A stretch of DNA of 28,145 bases from an uncultured bacterium (GTDB taxonomy: Bacteria; Actinomycetota; Coriobacteriia; Coriobacteriales; Atopobiaceae), in NCBI GenBank assembly GCA_905215465.1, contig CAJMPT010000017.1, positions 1-28,145 of the forward strand. Direction: 5' to 3'. Made by a program: the position numbers and the translations under genes. The notes under the pieces were generated by a model. The model saw only the letters and a program-made list of their open reading frames with translations, was not told the origin of the DNA and searched no databases. This document shows, piece by piece, positions 1 through 7,657 of this stretch (the stretch's first letter is position 1; every line of letters begins with the position of its first letter).

Positions 1-2
1 TC

Positions 3-242
3 TCCATTGGCGCGTGTCTGGGCATGGCGCTGGCCGGGCCGCTGGGGCTTCCCGTGGCGCTTGCGGCCGCGCTCGGCTACGCCGCGGTCTTTGGCGCGGC
101 CACCAATACCTTCCTCGCGTCGCTGCTCATCGGGGGAGAGGTCTTTGGCTGGGCCAATCTGCCCGCGTTCTTTGTGGTCTGCGCCGCCGCCTACCTCTTT
201 AACATGGGAAAGACCATCTACGCGGGGCAGCTGCCCGGGTAG
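3..242 (+). CDS. CLC-type chloride channel/antiporter, C-terminal fragment
   Basis: The window opens inside this reading frame, so only about the last 79 residues are present. They match the end of the CLC chloride channel / proton-chloride antiporter fold. A Ser-Ile-Gly-Ala small-residue helix start is followed by GYAAVFGAATNTFLASLL, in the place of the family's 'GxxAxxxGxTxxPLxSxxxxxE' pore segment, and then by GEVFGW and a final hydrophobic helix before a short polar tail. The role would be transmembrane chloride movement in the cytoplasmic membrane. There is no cytoplasmic CBS domain, as in short bacterial CLCs. The start and the selectivity filter lie outside the window, so channel and antiporter types cannot be told apart. 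Confidence 0.72.
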   Translation, partial: SIGACLGMALAGPLGLPVALAAALGYAAVFGAATNTFLASLLIGGEVFGWANLPAFFVVCAAAYLFNMGKTIYAGQLPG

Positions 243-355
243 GTAGGCCTCGCCGGGGCCCGGGGACGCTCTCCGTCACGCGTTGGTCACGTGGCCGCGC
301 TAGAATCCGCTTGCGCACCGCCGGCGCGCCTAGGGGACAAGAGACGGGAGCCAGC

Positions 356-1336
356 GTGGCACTCATTCGCAAGATCGGCGTCATCGGACAGGGCCACGTG
401 GGCGCGCACGTGGCAAACAGCCTGCTCATGCAGGGCGTGGCAGACGAGCTCTACCTCGCCGACATCAACGCGCAGAAGCTGGAGAGCGAGTGCCAGGACC
501 TCACCGACTCCATGAGCTTCTACCCGCACAACTGCCGCGTGGTCAACTGTGGCGAGAAGTACGAGCTTCTCGCTGGCTGCGACGTGGTGGTCAACGCCGC
601 CGGTGACGTGGCCAAGGCCGCCGGCGACCGCGACGGCGAGCTCTTTGTGACCGCCGAGATCACCCGCACCTGGCCGCGCCGCCTGGTGGACGCCGGCTTT
701 GGGGGCGTCATCGTCACCATCTCCAACCCCTGCGACGTGGTTGCCACGGAGATCTGGCACCTCACCGGCTACGACCCGCGCCGTATCATCGGCTCCGGCA
801 CGGCCCTGGACTCCGCGCGCCTCAAGAACGCCATTGCCCGCCACGTCAACCTGGACCAGCGCTCCATCTGCGCCTACATGCTGGGCGAGCACGGCACCTC
901 TCAGTTTGCCGCGTGGTCTGCCGTCAACTTCGGAGGAAAGCCGCTGGTCGAGCTCGCCGCCGAGCAGCCCGACCGCTTTGGCTTCGACCTTGCGCAGGTC
1001 GAGAAGGACGCCCGCTTTGGCGGCTACGTGACCTACGCGGGCAAGGGATGCACGGAGTACGCCATTGCCAACGCCGCCGTGCGCCTGGTGCGCGCCGTGG
1101 TCTCCGACGAGCATCTGGTCACGGCCTGCTCCACGCTGCTTACGGGCGAGTACGGCGAGTCCGGCCACTACACCAGCCTGCCGTGCGTGGTGGGCGCCGC
1201 GGGCGCCGAGGAGGTCATCACGCTCTCGCTCACCGAGGCGGAGCAGGCCGAGCTTCACGCCTCCTGCGAGCATATCAAGGGCAACATCGCCCGTCTGACC
1301 TGGTGGGACGAGGAGCGCCACGCCAGCCTGAGGTAG
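356..1336 (+). CDS. L-2-hydroxyisocaproate/L-lactate dehydrogenase family protein
   Basis: This 326-residue NAD-dependent 2-hydroxyacid dehydrogenase belongs to the LDH/MDH superfamily. The Rossmann motif GVIGQGHVG lies at residues 8-16, an Asp ends strand 2 (LADIN), the NPCDV motif follows, and the catalytic His is in GEHGTSQFAAWS (His179). The substrate loop is not the QKPGETR type of classical lactate dehydrogenase. It reads AKAAGDRDGELF, like the loop of lactobacillal L-2-hydroxyisocaproate dehydrogenase (GDRxxEL), which reduces branched or bulky 2-oxoacids from amino-acid catabolism; the similarity runs along the whole chain. GTG at 356 is chosen because GGGAG lies just upstream and the protein then begins MALIRKIGVIG; an upstream in-frame TTG would add an unconserved tail. 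A TAGAAT hexamer at 301-306 could be its -10 box. Plain lactate dehydrogenase activity cannot be excluded. Confidence 0.88.
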   Translation: MALIRKIGVIGQGHVGAHVANSLLMQGVADELYLADINAQKLESECQDLTDSMSFYPHNCRVVNCGEKYELLAGCDVVVNAAGDVAKAAGDRDGELFVTAEITRTWPRRLVDAGFGGVIVTISNPCDVVATEIWHLTGYDPRRIIGSGTALDSARLKNAIARHVNLDQRSICAYMLGEHGTSQFAAWSAVNFGGKPLVELAAEQPDRFGFDLAQVEKDARFGGYVTYAGKGCTEYAIANAAVRLVRAVVSDEHLVTACSTLLTGEYGESGHYTSLPCVVGAAGAEEVITLSLTEAEQAELHASCEHIKGNIARLTWWDEERHASLR

Positions 1337-1348
1337 CCCGCTGCCCCC

Positions 1349-1483
1349 CAAATTGGGGACGTGTTCAAATCTGCGCAAAATTTGGACAGGTTGCCCGGCG
1401 CCGCCCAGCGCCGATAGGCAACAAAAGAGGGGACGGTCGAACCCGTCCCCTCTTTGCGCAAAAACGAACACGTCCCCAATTTG
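1349..1483. repeat. 135-bp nested inverted-repeat element between convergent genes
   Basis: The ends are a perfect 18-bp inverted repeat: CAAATTGGGGACGTGTTC at 1349-1366 and its exact complement at 1466-1483. Inside, TGCGCAAA recurs in both halves (about 1372 and, inverted, 1453-1460), so each half is a diverged mirror copy over about 45 bp. The right half also holds a perfect 13-bp hairpin. It sits 12 bases after the dehydrogenase stop and 6 bases from the convergent flippase stop. It may be a REP/MITE-like non-autonomous element now serving as a two-way terminator; no transposase is nearby. Confidence 0.8.
1424..1455. terminator. Bidirectional hairpin terminator inside the repeat
   Basis: AAAGAGGGGACGG (1424-1436) pairs perfectly with CCGTCCCCTCTTT (1443-1455) around a 6-base loop. 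A-rich and T-rich flanks suit termination in both directions between the convergent genes. Confidence 0.7.
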
Positions 1484-1489
1484 TGAGGG

Positions 1490-3079
1490 TTACTCCAGGC
1501 GCTTGCGGATGGTCAGGTACTCGGTCACCAGCAGCAAAAGCAGGATGGACATCACCACGAGGCTGCCCACCACGGCGCCGGAGAGGCCCGAGAAGTTGAC
1601 CAGCAGCATGGCCACGGGCACAGCGAAGACGAAGGCGATGAGGTAGAGCCTCGTGACCTCGCCCTGGGCGCGCAGCACGGTGATGATCTGGTACAGGAAG
1701 TCAATGCACGCGCAGACGCCGCCCGTCGCCACCATGACAAAGACGAGGCTTCTGAACTGCTCGAAGTCCAGGCCGTACATGAGGCCCATGAGGGGGATGC
1801 CCACCCAGCCCATGAAGAGGGCCATGGCGCCGGTGATGAGCGCGATGACGCCGATCATGGCCAGGACCACGAGGTCGAACCTGCGGTGCTTCTCGGAATC
1901 CTCCCAGATGCGCGCCAGACGCACGAGCTGCGGCTTGTAGATGAAGCCGGCCGCCATCAGGATGGAGTGGGCCGGGAAGTACATGGCGTTGTAGTAGAGC
2001 TGGTTGTCGTAGGAGAGGCTGCCCTCCATGGCAAACTTGGGTACCGAGTCGATGACGTTGTAGAGGAAGAGCGCCAGGAAGAGCGGCCAGCACTGCACAA
2101 AGAGCTCGCGAACGCCGCGGAAGGTGGCGGGCAGGCTCTTCTCGGTCTCGAGGTAGGCCAGCGGCAGCGTGAGCAGCAGCAGCGACGCCACGGCGGCGAC
2201 GGCCATGGCAAACGAGGCAAACACCAGGTTGTGGGTCACAAAGAGCACGATGGAGAAGGCCAGGAAGGACGCGGCGCAACGCAGGCCCTGCGAGAGGCCG
2301 GCCAGGTAAAGCTTGTCCTTCTGCTGCAGGCGCCCCTCGTAGACGTCGGCCAGGCCGTCAACGGCGCGAAAGCTCAGCACGCCCATGCAGATGGAGATCA
2401 TGGGCTCGGCGTAGCCGCGCACCTTGCAGTAGCCAAACCCCACCAGCAGCATGAGGCCGCAGGTGATGAGGCGGTTGATCTGGTAGTCCTTGAACGACTG
2501 CAGCTCGTCGAGGTCGGAGACCTGGTAGGTGCGCACGCCAAAGTTGGCAAGGAACAGCAGCAGCGTTCCCACCGTGAAGGCCATGGAGAACAGGCCCGCC
2601 TGCTCGGCGCCCACAAACCAGGTGCAGACCATCGTCAGAAGCGGAAAGAGGCCTCCCCAGGCAGCCTGGCCCGCCGTGTTGAGCACGTAGTCGCGGGTGG
2701 TCTGGTGCGCCAGGTACTGCTCGCCTTGGTCCTCCAGGCCACCGCCAAAGACGGCGCCCAGAAGACGGTTCCACCAGTTGTTGACCGCGCGGGAGAGAAA
2801 CCCGGGCTGCTTCTCCTTGGGCGCCGCCTTGCCGGCGCTGCGGGCAGCGGCCCTGCCGCTTGCGCCCGTCCCGCTGCCCGCAGCGCCCCTCTGCTCGCGA
2901 CCCGCCGCCTGGCGAGAAGCCCGCGCGCCCGCGGCCCTCCTGCCAGGGCGTCCCAGCCCTCCCAGGCGCCCGGCCATGCCACGCTTGGTCTCTACGCCGT
3001 AGCGCGGGGCCTTGTCCGGGGCTCCTGCCGGGGTGACGGGCGTGTCGGACGTGCTTCTCCGCTGGGGAATCTGCGCCAT
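1490..3079 (-). CDS. Polysaccharide flippase-like multi-pass membrane protein (MATE/Wzx type)
   Basis: This protein of 529 residues has about the first 95 residues low-complexity, Arg/Ala/Gly-rich and probably cytoplasmic. About 12-14 hydrophobic helices follow, in the pattern of the Wzx/MurJ/MATE exporter superfamily ('lipopolysaccharide biosynthesis protein' type), starting near the segment RDYVLNTAGQAAWGGLFPL. A role in flipping lipid-linked glycan across the cytoplasmic membrane is inferred from the fold; the substrate is unknown. The ATG at 3079 is chosen for AGGAGG 8 bases upstream. Unusually, no glycosyltransferase or polymerase gene is adjacent, so it is an orphan, and the basic tail is not normal for the family. 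It diverges from ppc and converges on the dehydrogenase. Confidence 0.72.
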   Translation of the reverse strand: MAQIPQRRSTSDTPVTPAGAPDKAPRYGVETKRGMAGRLGGLGRPGRRAAGARASRQAAGREQRGAAGSGTGASGRAAARSAGKAAPKEKQPGFLSRAVNNWWNRLLGAVFGGGLEDQGEQYLAHQTTRDYVLNTAGQAAWGGLFPLLTMVCTWFVGAEQAGLFSMAFTVGTLLLFLANFGVRTYQVSDLDELQSFKDYQINRLITCGLMLLVGFGYCKVRGYAEPMISICMGVLSFRAVDGLADVYEGRLQQKDKLYLAGLSQGLRCAASFLAFSIVLFVTHNLVFASFAMAVAAVASLLLLTLPLAYLETEKSLPATFRGVRELFVQCWPLFLALFLYNVIDSVPKFAMEGSLSYDNQLYYNAMYFPAHSILMAAGFIYKPQLVRLARIWEDSEKHRRFDLVVLAMIGVIALITGAMALFMGWVGIPLMGLMYGLDFEQFRSLVFVMVATGGVCACIDFLYQIITVLRAQGEVTRLYLIAFVFAVPVAMLLVNFSGLSGAVVGSLVVMSILLLLLVTEYLTIRKRLE

Positions 3080-3115
3080 GTAGGGAGCCTCCTGATTTAA
3101 CGACTTGGTCACCTG

Positions 3116-3121
3116 ATTGTA
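3116..3121 (-). promoter_or_regulatory. Candidate -10 box for the flippase-like gene
   Basis: On the minus strand this reads TACAAT, about 37 bases before the ATG. No convincing -35 is visible, so this is weak. Confidence 0.3.
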
Positions 3122-3276
3122 GACCAGAGGTCGGTTTGCGCCGGCAAACGGTAGCTTCTGCGCGTGAACAATGAGTTTCGCCATGCAGTGAGCGACGCCT
3201 TGGAGGCCGCGGGCGGGTATCGTAGTGTAAGGTTGGTCGGACGCCGCCCACAGGCGGCCTGTCGCAAGGAGACACG

Positions 3277-6084
3277 TTGGCTGACAAGCAAGCACAAAAG
3301 GACCCGAGCCTAGCGTCCGCGGCTGCCCCTGCAGTCGCCCCCGCCTCGACGCCTGAGGTCGAGAAGAGCGCGCTGCCCGCGAGCGCCCTCGTCGAGGAGA
3401 CGGCCGCCAAGGCCACGCTCTCCGCCGTGGACGTCCCGGAGTCCATCCGCGGCAACATGGCGCTCTTCCTGCGCCTGGTGCGCAAGGTCCTCGAGGAGAG
3501 CGACCCCGAGATGCGCGCCACCTTTGACGTCCTTCTGGACGACGCCATCAAGGCGAGCTACGACGAGGACGGCGCCACTGAGGAGGCGACCGAGGCCTTT
3601 GCCGACCTGGAGCGCGTCATCAACGGTCTGGACGAGGCCCACGCCACCATGCTGATGCGCGCCTTCGTGGCCTACTTCCACCTCGCTAACATCTGCGAGG
3701 AGAACTACCGCGACGAGTCCCTGCGCCTGCGCGAGCGCACCGTGCCCACCACGGCCGAGGCTGACCCCATCAACGACATCACGGTGGCCTACCGCCAGCT
3801 CGTGGACGAGTGCGGCCGCGGCAAGGCCATGGCGCTGCTCAACCGCCTGGAGTTCCACCCGGTCTTCACCGCCCACCCCACCGAGGCCCGCCGCAAGGCC
3901 GTCGAGGGCAAGATCCGCCGCATCTCCGGCCTGCTGCAGCAGCGCTCCGAGCTGGGCGGTATCGCCCTGGCCGAGAACGAGCGCCAGCTCCTGCAGGAGA
4001 TCGACGCCCTGGTGCGCACCTCTCCCATCGCCCACAAGAAGCCGACTCCCGTGGAGGAGGCCGACACCGTCATCGACATCTTCGACCGCACTCTCTTCCA
4101 GATGGTGCCCCAGGTCTACCGCCGCTTTGACGACTGGGAGCTCGGCGAGAAGGCCGGCACCGTGCCGCCCGTCTGCCCCGCGTTCTTCCACCCGGGCAGC
4201 TGGATCGGCTCCGACCGCGACGGCAACCCCAACGTAACCGCAAAGGTGAGCCGCCAGGTGGCCGAGAAGTTCCGCGTCCACATGCTAGAGACGCTGGCCG
4301 ACGCCACGCATTTCATCGGTCGCAACCTGACGCTGGACGTGGCCTCCACGCCCCCCTCCGATCAGCTGGTCAACCTCTGGAACCACCAGCGCGAGATGAG
4401 CGAGGCCATCACGGCCCGCGCCATCGGCATCTCGGCCTCCGAGCTGCACCGCGCCTGCATGCTGGTCATTGCCGAGCGCCTGCGTGCCACCATCGTGCGC
4501 ACCGCCGACATCATGTACGCCAGCGCCGAGGACTTCATCTCCGACCTGCGCTGCGTCCAGCTGTCGCTTGCCAAGGCGGGCGCTGCCCGCACGGCCTACG
4601 GCCCCATCCAGAAGCTCATCTGGCAGGCCCAGACCTTCGGCTTCCACATGGTGGAGATGGAGTTCCGCCAGCACTCTCTGGTCCACTCCCGCGCCCTCGC
4701 CGACATCCGCGAGCACGGCCGCTGGGGCGAGCGCGGCGAGCTTGCGCCCATGACCCGCGAGGTGCTGGACACCTTCCGCGCCATCGGCCAGATTCAGCGC
4801 AAGAACGGCGTTGCGGCGGCCCGCCGCTACATCATCTCCTTCACCAAGAGCGCCCAGAACGTCGCTGACGTCTACGAGCTTGCCCACCTTGCCTTCGCGC
4901 ACGAGGCTGACGTGCCCGTGCTCGACGTCATCCCGCTCTTCGAGCAGGTGGAGGACCTGGAGAACGCCGTCAAGACCCTTGACGAGATGATCAAGCTCCC
5001 CGAGGTCCAGCGCCGCATGGCCCAGACGGGCCGCCGCCTGGAGGTCATGCTCGGCTACTCCGACTCCTCCAAGGACGCCGGTCCCACCAGCGCCACGCTG
5101 GTCCTGCACGCCACGCAGGCCGCCATTGCCCAGTGGGCCGAGGAGAACAACATCGACCTCATCCTCATGCACGGCCGAGGCGGTGCCGTCGGCCGCGGTG
5201 GCGGCCCGGCAAACCGCGCCGTCCTCTCGCAGCCCAAGGGCTCGGTCAACTGCCGCTTCAAGCTCACCGAGCAGGGCGAGGTCATCTTCGCCCGCTACGG
5301 AGACCCCACGCTGGCCCGCCGCCACGTGGAGTCTGTCGCCGGCGCCACGCTGCTGCAGTCGGCGCCCTCCATCGAGTGGGTCAACACCGAGTCCACGGCC
5401 AAGTACGCCGACATGGCCGCGGCCCTGGACAAGTACTCCCGCGAGCGCTACCTCGACCTTCTCAACACCGAGGGCTTTGCCGAGTGGTTCTCTACCGTCA
5501 CGCCGCTGACCGAGATCGGCCTCATGCCCATCGGCAGCCGCCCGGCCAAGCGCGGCCTGGGCGCCAAGTCCCTCGACGACCTGCGCACCATCCCGTGGAT
5601 CTTCTCCTGGAGCCAGGCGCGCATCAACCTGGCCGCCTGGTACGGTCTAGGTACCGCCTGCGAGCGCCTGGGCGACCTGGACAAGCTGCGCCGCGCCTAC
5701 GCGGAGTGGCCGCTGTTCACCACGTTCATCGACAACATCGAGATGTCCATCTCCAAGACCGACGAGCGCATCGGCAAGCTCTACCTGCAGATGGGCGGCC
5801 GCGAGGACCTCTCGAGCAAGGTCCTGGACGAGATGGAGCTCACCCGCAAGTGGGTCCTGGCCATCGTGGGCGACGAGTGGCCGCTGCAGAACCGTCGCGT
5901 CCTGGGCCCGGTCATTCGCATGCGCCTGCCGTTTGTTAACGTCCTCTCCGTGACGCAGGCGCAGGCCCTGAAGACCCTGCGCACCAAGGGCGACAAGCTC
6001 ACGCCCGAGGAGCGCGAACGCTTCATCTACCTCATCCTCTGCACCGTCTCCGGCGTTGCCGCCGGCCTGCAGAACACCGGGTGA
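3277..6084 (+). CDS. ppc: Phosphoenolpyruvate carboxylase
   Basis: This full-length enzyme of 935 residues catalyses PEP + bicarbonate to oxaloacetate + phosphate, an anaplerotic step feeding C4 acids and aspartate-family synthesis in the cytoplasm. Hallmarks in order: FTAHPTEARR with the catalytic His near 200; GSDRDGNPNVTA near 311; GYSDSSKDAG near 593; the glycine-rich HGRGGAVGRGGGP loop near 632; FSWSQARINLAAWYG; and the C-terminal QNTG that reaches the active site. The start is TTG at 3277 with AAGGAG at 3266-3271; no better ATG fits. The first 50 residues (Ala/Pro/Glu-rich) are not part of the conserved domain. It is transcribed divergently from the flippase-like gene and stands alone. 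Confidence 0.97.
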   Translation: MADKQAQKDPSLASAAAPAVAPASTPEVEKSALPASALVEETAAKATLSAVDVPESIRGNMALFLRLVRKVLEESDPEMRATFDVLLDDAIKASYDEDGATEEATEAFADLERVINGLDEAHATMLMRAFVAYFHLANICEENYRDESLRLRERTVPTTAEADPINDITVAYRQLVDECGRGKAMALLNRLEFHPVFTAHPTEARRKAVEGKIRRISGLLQQRSELGGIALAENERQLLQEIDALVRTSPIAHKKPTPVEEADTVIDIFDRTLFQMVPQVYRRFDDWELGEKAGTVPPVCPAFFHPGSWIGSDRDGNPNVTAKVSRQVAEKFRVHMLETLADATHFIGRNLTLDVASTPPSDQLVNLWNHQREMSEAITARAIGISASELHRACMLVIAERLRATIVRTADIMYASAEDFISDLRCVQLSLAKAGAARTAYGPIQKLIWQAQTFGFHMVEMEFRQHSLVHSRALADIREHGRWGERGELAPMTREVLDTFRAIGQIQRKNGVAAARRYIISFTKSAQNVADVYELAHLAFAHEADVPVLDVIPLFEQVEDLENAVKTLDEMIKLPEVQRRMAQTGRRLEVMLGYSDSSKDAGPTSATLVLHATQAAIAQWAEENNIDLILMHGRGGAVGRGGGPANRAVLSQPKGSVNCRFKLTEQGEVIFARYGDPTLARRHVESVAGATLLQSAPSIEWVNTESTAKYADMAAALDKYSRERYLDLLNTEGFAEWFSTVTPLTEIGLMPIGSRPAKRGLGAKSLDDLRTIPWIFSWSQARINLAAWYGLGTACERLGDLDKLRRAYAEWPLFTTFIDNIEMSISKTDERIGKLYLQMGGREDLSSKVLDEMELTRKWVLAIVGDEWPLQNRRVLGPVIRMRLPFVNVLSVTQAQALKTLRTKGDKLTPEERERFIYLILCTVSGVAAGLQNTG

Positions 6085-6085
6085 T

Positions 6086-6116
6086 CCAGGCGAGAAACGC
6101 ACTTCTCGACGGCTGG
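6086..6116 (+). terminator. Hairpin directly after ppc
   Basis: CGAGAA (6091-6096) pairs with TTCTCG (6103-6108), with outer CCAG/CTGG arms. There is no T-run, so it may be a stabilising stem rather than a terminator. It carries the GGCGAGAA word seen in several other intergenic hairpins here. Confidence 0.4.
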
Positions 6117-6157
6117 CATAGCGGCTGACACAAGGGCTGCCGCAGCGGCTGCCACAA

Positions 6158-6199
6158 AAAGCGACCTGGGTATTCCTCGCCGGATACCCAGGTCGCTTT
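6158..6199. terminator. Strong hairpin terminator between ppc and trhA
   Basis: A perfect 16-bp stem, AAAGCGACCTGGGTAT (6158-6173) with its complement at 6184-6199, closes a 10-base loop. The A/T ends allow termination on both strands between convergent genes. Upstream, AGCGGCTGnCACAA occurs twice, about 25 bases apart (near 6119 and 6144). Confidence 0.8.
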
Positions 6200-6221
6200 C
6201 TTTGGTCTCAAGACCACAAAT

Positions 6222-6264
6222 ACCGACCTGGGCGTTCTTCTCCAAACACCCAGCTCGGTTTTTC
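6222..6264. terminator. Second hairpin terminator, similar stem core
   Basis: ACCGACCTGGGCGT (6222-6235) pairs, with two mismatches, with 6246-6259, followed by TTTTT. Its CGACCTGGG core repeats that of the preceding hairpin, which suggests local duplication. It ends 32 bases before the trhA stop. Confidence 0.7.
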
Positions 6265-6295
6265 TGACGAGAAGGCCGTGTGGTCGGAAGTTTCC

Positions 6296-6952
6296 CTACA
6301 GCACGAAGAGCAGGGCGGAGAGGGTGATGCAGACGCTGCCGGCCAGGGTGAAGAGGTGGAAGACAAAGTGCAGGTAGGGCACGTGCTTGGGCAGGTAGAA
6401 GAATGCGCCCACGGTGTAGGAGAGGCCGCCGGCCACGAGGAGCCAGAAGGCAGGGGAGGGCAGCACCTGCCAGAGGGTGCCCACGCGGAAGATGACCGCC
6501 CAGCCCAGCAGCACGTAGATGAGGGCGCTCAGCCACTTGGGCTGGCGCTCGCGCAGCAGGCACTCGGCCACAATGCCGACGAGAGCAATGGCCCAGACCA
6601 CGATGCCCAGCCTGAGGCCGTCGTAGTCGGCCAGCACGACCAGCGCAAACGGCGCGTAGCTGCCGGCTATGAGCAGGTAGATGCCGCAGTGGTCAAGCAC
6701 GCGGAAGACGCGCTTGGCGCCTGCGGGCGCAATGGCGTGGTAGAGCGTCGAGAAGAGGTACTCCACGATGAGGCCGATGCCCATGAGCAGTGCCGCGGCA
6801 AGGCACACGCCGCCGCCGTGGCTCACGGCGCGCACGACGAGCAGCACCAGCGCCGCAATGGAGAGAAGCGCGCCCACGCCGTGGCTCACGGAGTTGGCAA
6901 TCTCTTCTCCCACGCTGTAGGAGCGCTGCGTCTGCCTCGTACTTGCTGCCAC
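6296..6952 (-). CDS. trhA: TrhA / hemolysin III (PAQR) family membrane protein
   Basis: This 218-residue, seven-helix membrane protein belongs to the hemolysin III / PAQR family, which is associated with membrane homeostasis in bacteria. The conserved polar residues of the proposed metal site are visible: SVSHGVGA near the N-terminus, STLYHA, VFRVLDHCGIYLLIAGSYAPF (the Asp-His pair), and HFVFHLFTLAGS near the C-terminus with two His four residues apart. GTG at 6952 is chosen because GGAGGGAG lies about 8 bases upstream; longer versions lack a ribosome site and add non-membrane residues. It diverges from the small membrane protein at 7063. True haemolytic activity should not be assumed from the family name. 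Confidence 0.88.
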   Translation of the reverse strand: MAASTRQTQRSYSVGEEIANSVSHGVGALLSIAALVLLVVRAVSHGGGVCLAAALLMGIGLIVEYLFSTLYHAIAPAGAKRVFRVLDHCGIYLLIAGSYAPFALVVLADYDGLRLGIVVWAIALVGIVAECLLRERQPKWLSALIYVLLGWAVIFRVGTLWQVLPSPAFWLLVAGGLSYTVGAFFYLPKHVPYLHFVFHLFTLAGSVCITLSALLFVL

Positions 6953-7062
6953 GGTGCCCTCTCCCTCCACTCTGCAGGCGTCTGGCGCCTGCGGGTATAC
7001 TAGACCGACGAACATATAGGAGCTCATATGAGCATACCCCACCAAACCAGGGGAGAAACCCA

Positions 7063-7536
7063 ATGAAGAAGAACGTCCTTATCGCCAACGCCGTGGTCTG
7101 GGGAATCCTGCTCGCGGTCTGCGCCGCCTTCCAGGTCTGGTACCGCTCCGGCGAGGTCATCGACACCTACTACGCCGTAATGGGGTCGCCCTTCCTGCAG
7201 GTGATGGCCGTTGAGTCCGGCCCCGTCATCCTCTTTGCCGTTGGTGCCCTGCTGGGGCTGCCCTTTGTCGGGCTCAAGAAGATCAAGCTCGGCCGCGGCG
7301 CCCGCAACGCGCTGCGCGTGGTCTCGGCGCTCTTCCTGGCCGTGCTGGTGCTCTCCCTGGTGCCCATGCTCTTTGGCATCGGTCCCACCGTTCCGGTGGT
7401 CATCGTGGTCTACCTATCCATGGTGGCACCGGCGGTCATCGTGATCTTCGGCTTCCTGTACGCCCTGGGCCTGGCCGAGCTCGACCCCACCAAGAAGGGG
7501 CCGTTTGCCAAGTACCTGCCGGACGACGACGAATAG
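7063..7536 (+). CDS. Small four-helix membrane protein of unknown function
   Basis: This 157-residue protein has four predicted transmembrane segments (about 5-24, 45-66, 80-100 and 107-130), a Lys-rich loop (GLKKIKLGRG) between the second and third, and an acidic tail ending in DDDE. I do not recognise a family. The ATG at 7063 has GGGGAGA about 7 bases upstream. A TATACT hexamer at 6996-7001 could be its -10 box, without a clear -35. It is a single gene, divergent from trhA and ended by an 84-bp palindromic repeat. Codon use matches its neighbours. Confidence 0.75.
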   Translation: MKKNVLIANAVVWGILLAVCAAFQVWYRSGEVIDTYYAVMGSPFLQVMAVESGPVILFAVGALLGLPFVGLKKIKLGRGARNALRVVSALFLAVLVLSLVPMLFGIGPTVPVVIVVYLSMVAPAVIVIFGFLYALGLAELDPTKKGPFAKYLPDDDE

Positions 7537-7560
7537 CGAGTGGCGCTGAACCCGTTGCTT

Positions 7561-7644
7561 TAGCGTACATAATCACAAGAGGAGGCCATTCTCGCCTGGT
7601 CTGACCTGCAGGCGAGAATGGCCTCCTCGTTATTATGTACGCTA
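7561..7644. repeat. 84-bp palindromic repeat, copy A (also a terminator)
   Basis: Outer arms TTAGCGTACATAAT (7560-7573) and the exact complement (7632-7645) enclose a second perfect 20-bp stem, GAGGAGGCCATTCTCGCCTG (7579-7598) with 7609-7628, and a 10-base loop. Its length and TAGCGTACAT ends match the elements at 21412 and 22522. It lies between convergent genes, 24 bases after one stop and 13 from the other, so it probably terminates both. Confidence 0.88.
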
Positions 7645-7657
7645 ATCCGAAGCGCTA

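Noticed and set aside
1436..1445. GGTCGAACCC resembling a tRNA T-loop
   Set aside because: It is the loop of a perfect hairpin inside the repeat; no acceptor, D or anticodon arms are present. The CGAACCCAAA near 28038 was rejected likewise.
6119..6157. CRISPR-like short repeats
   Set aside because: Only two imperfect units; no array of repeats and spacers and no cas genes.
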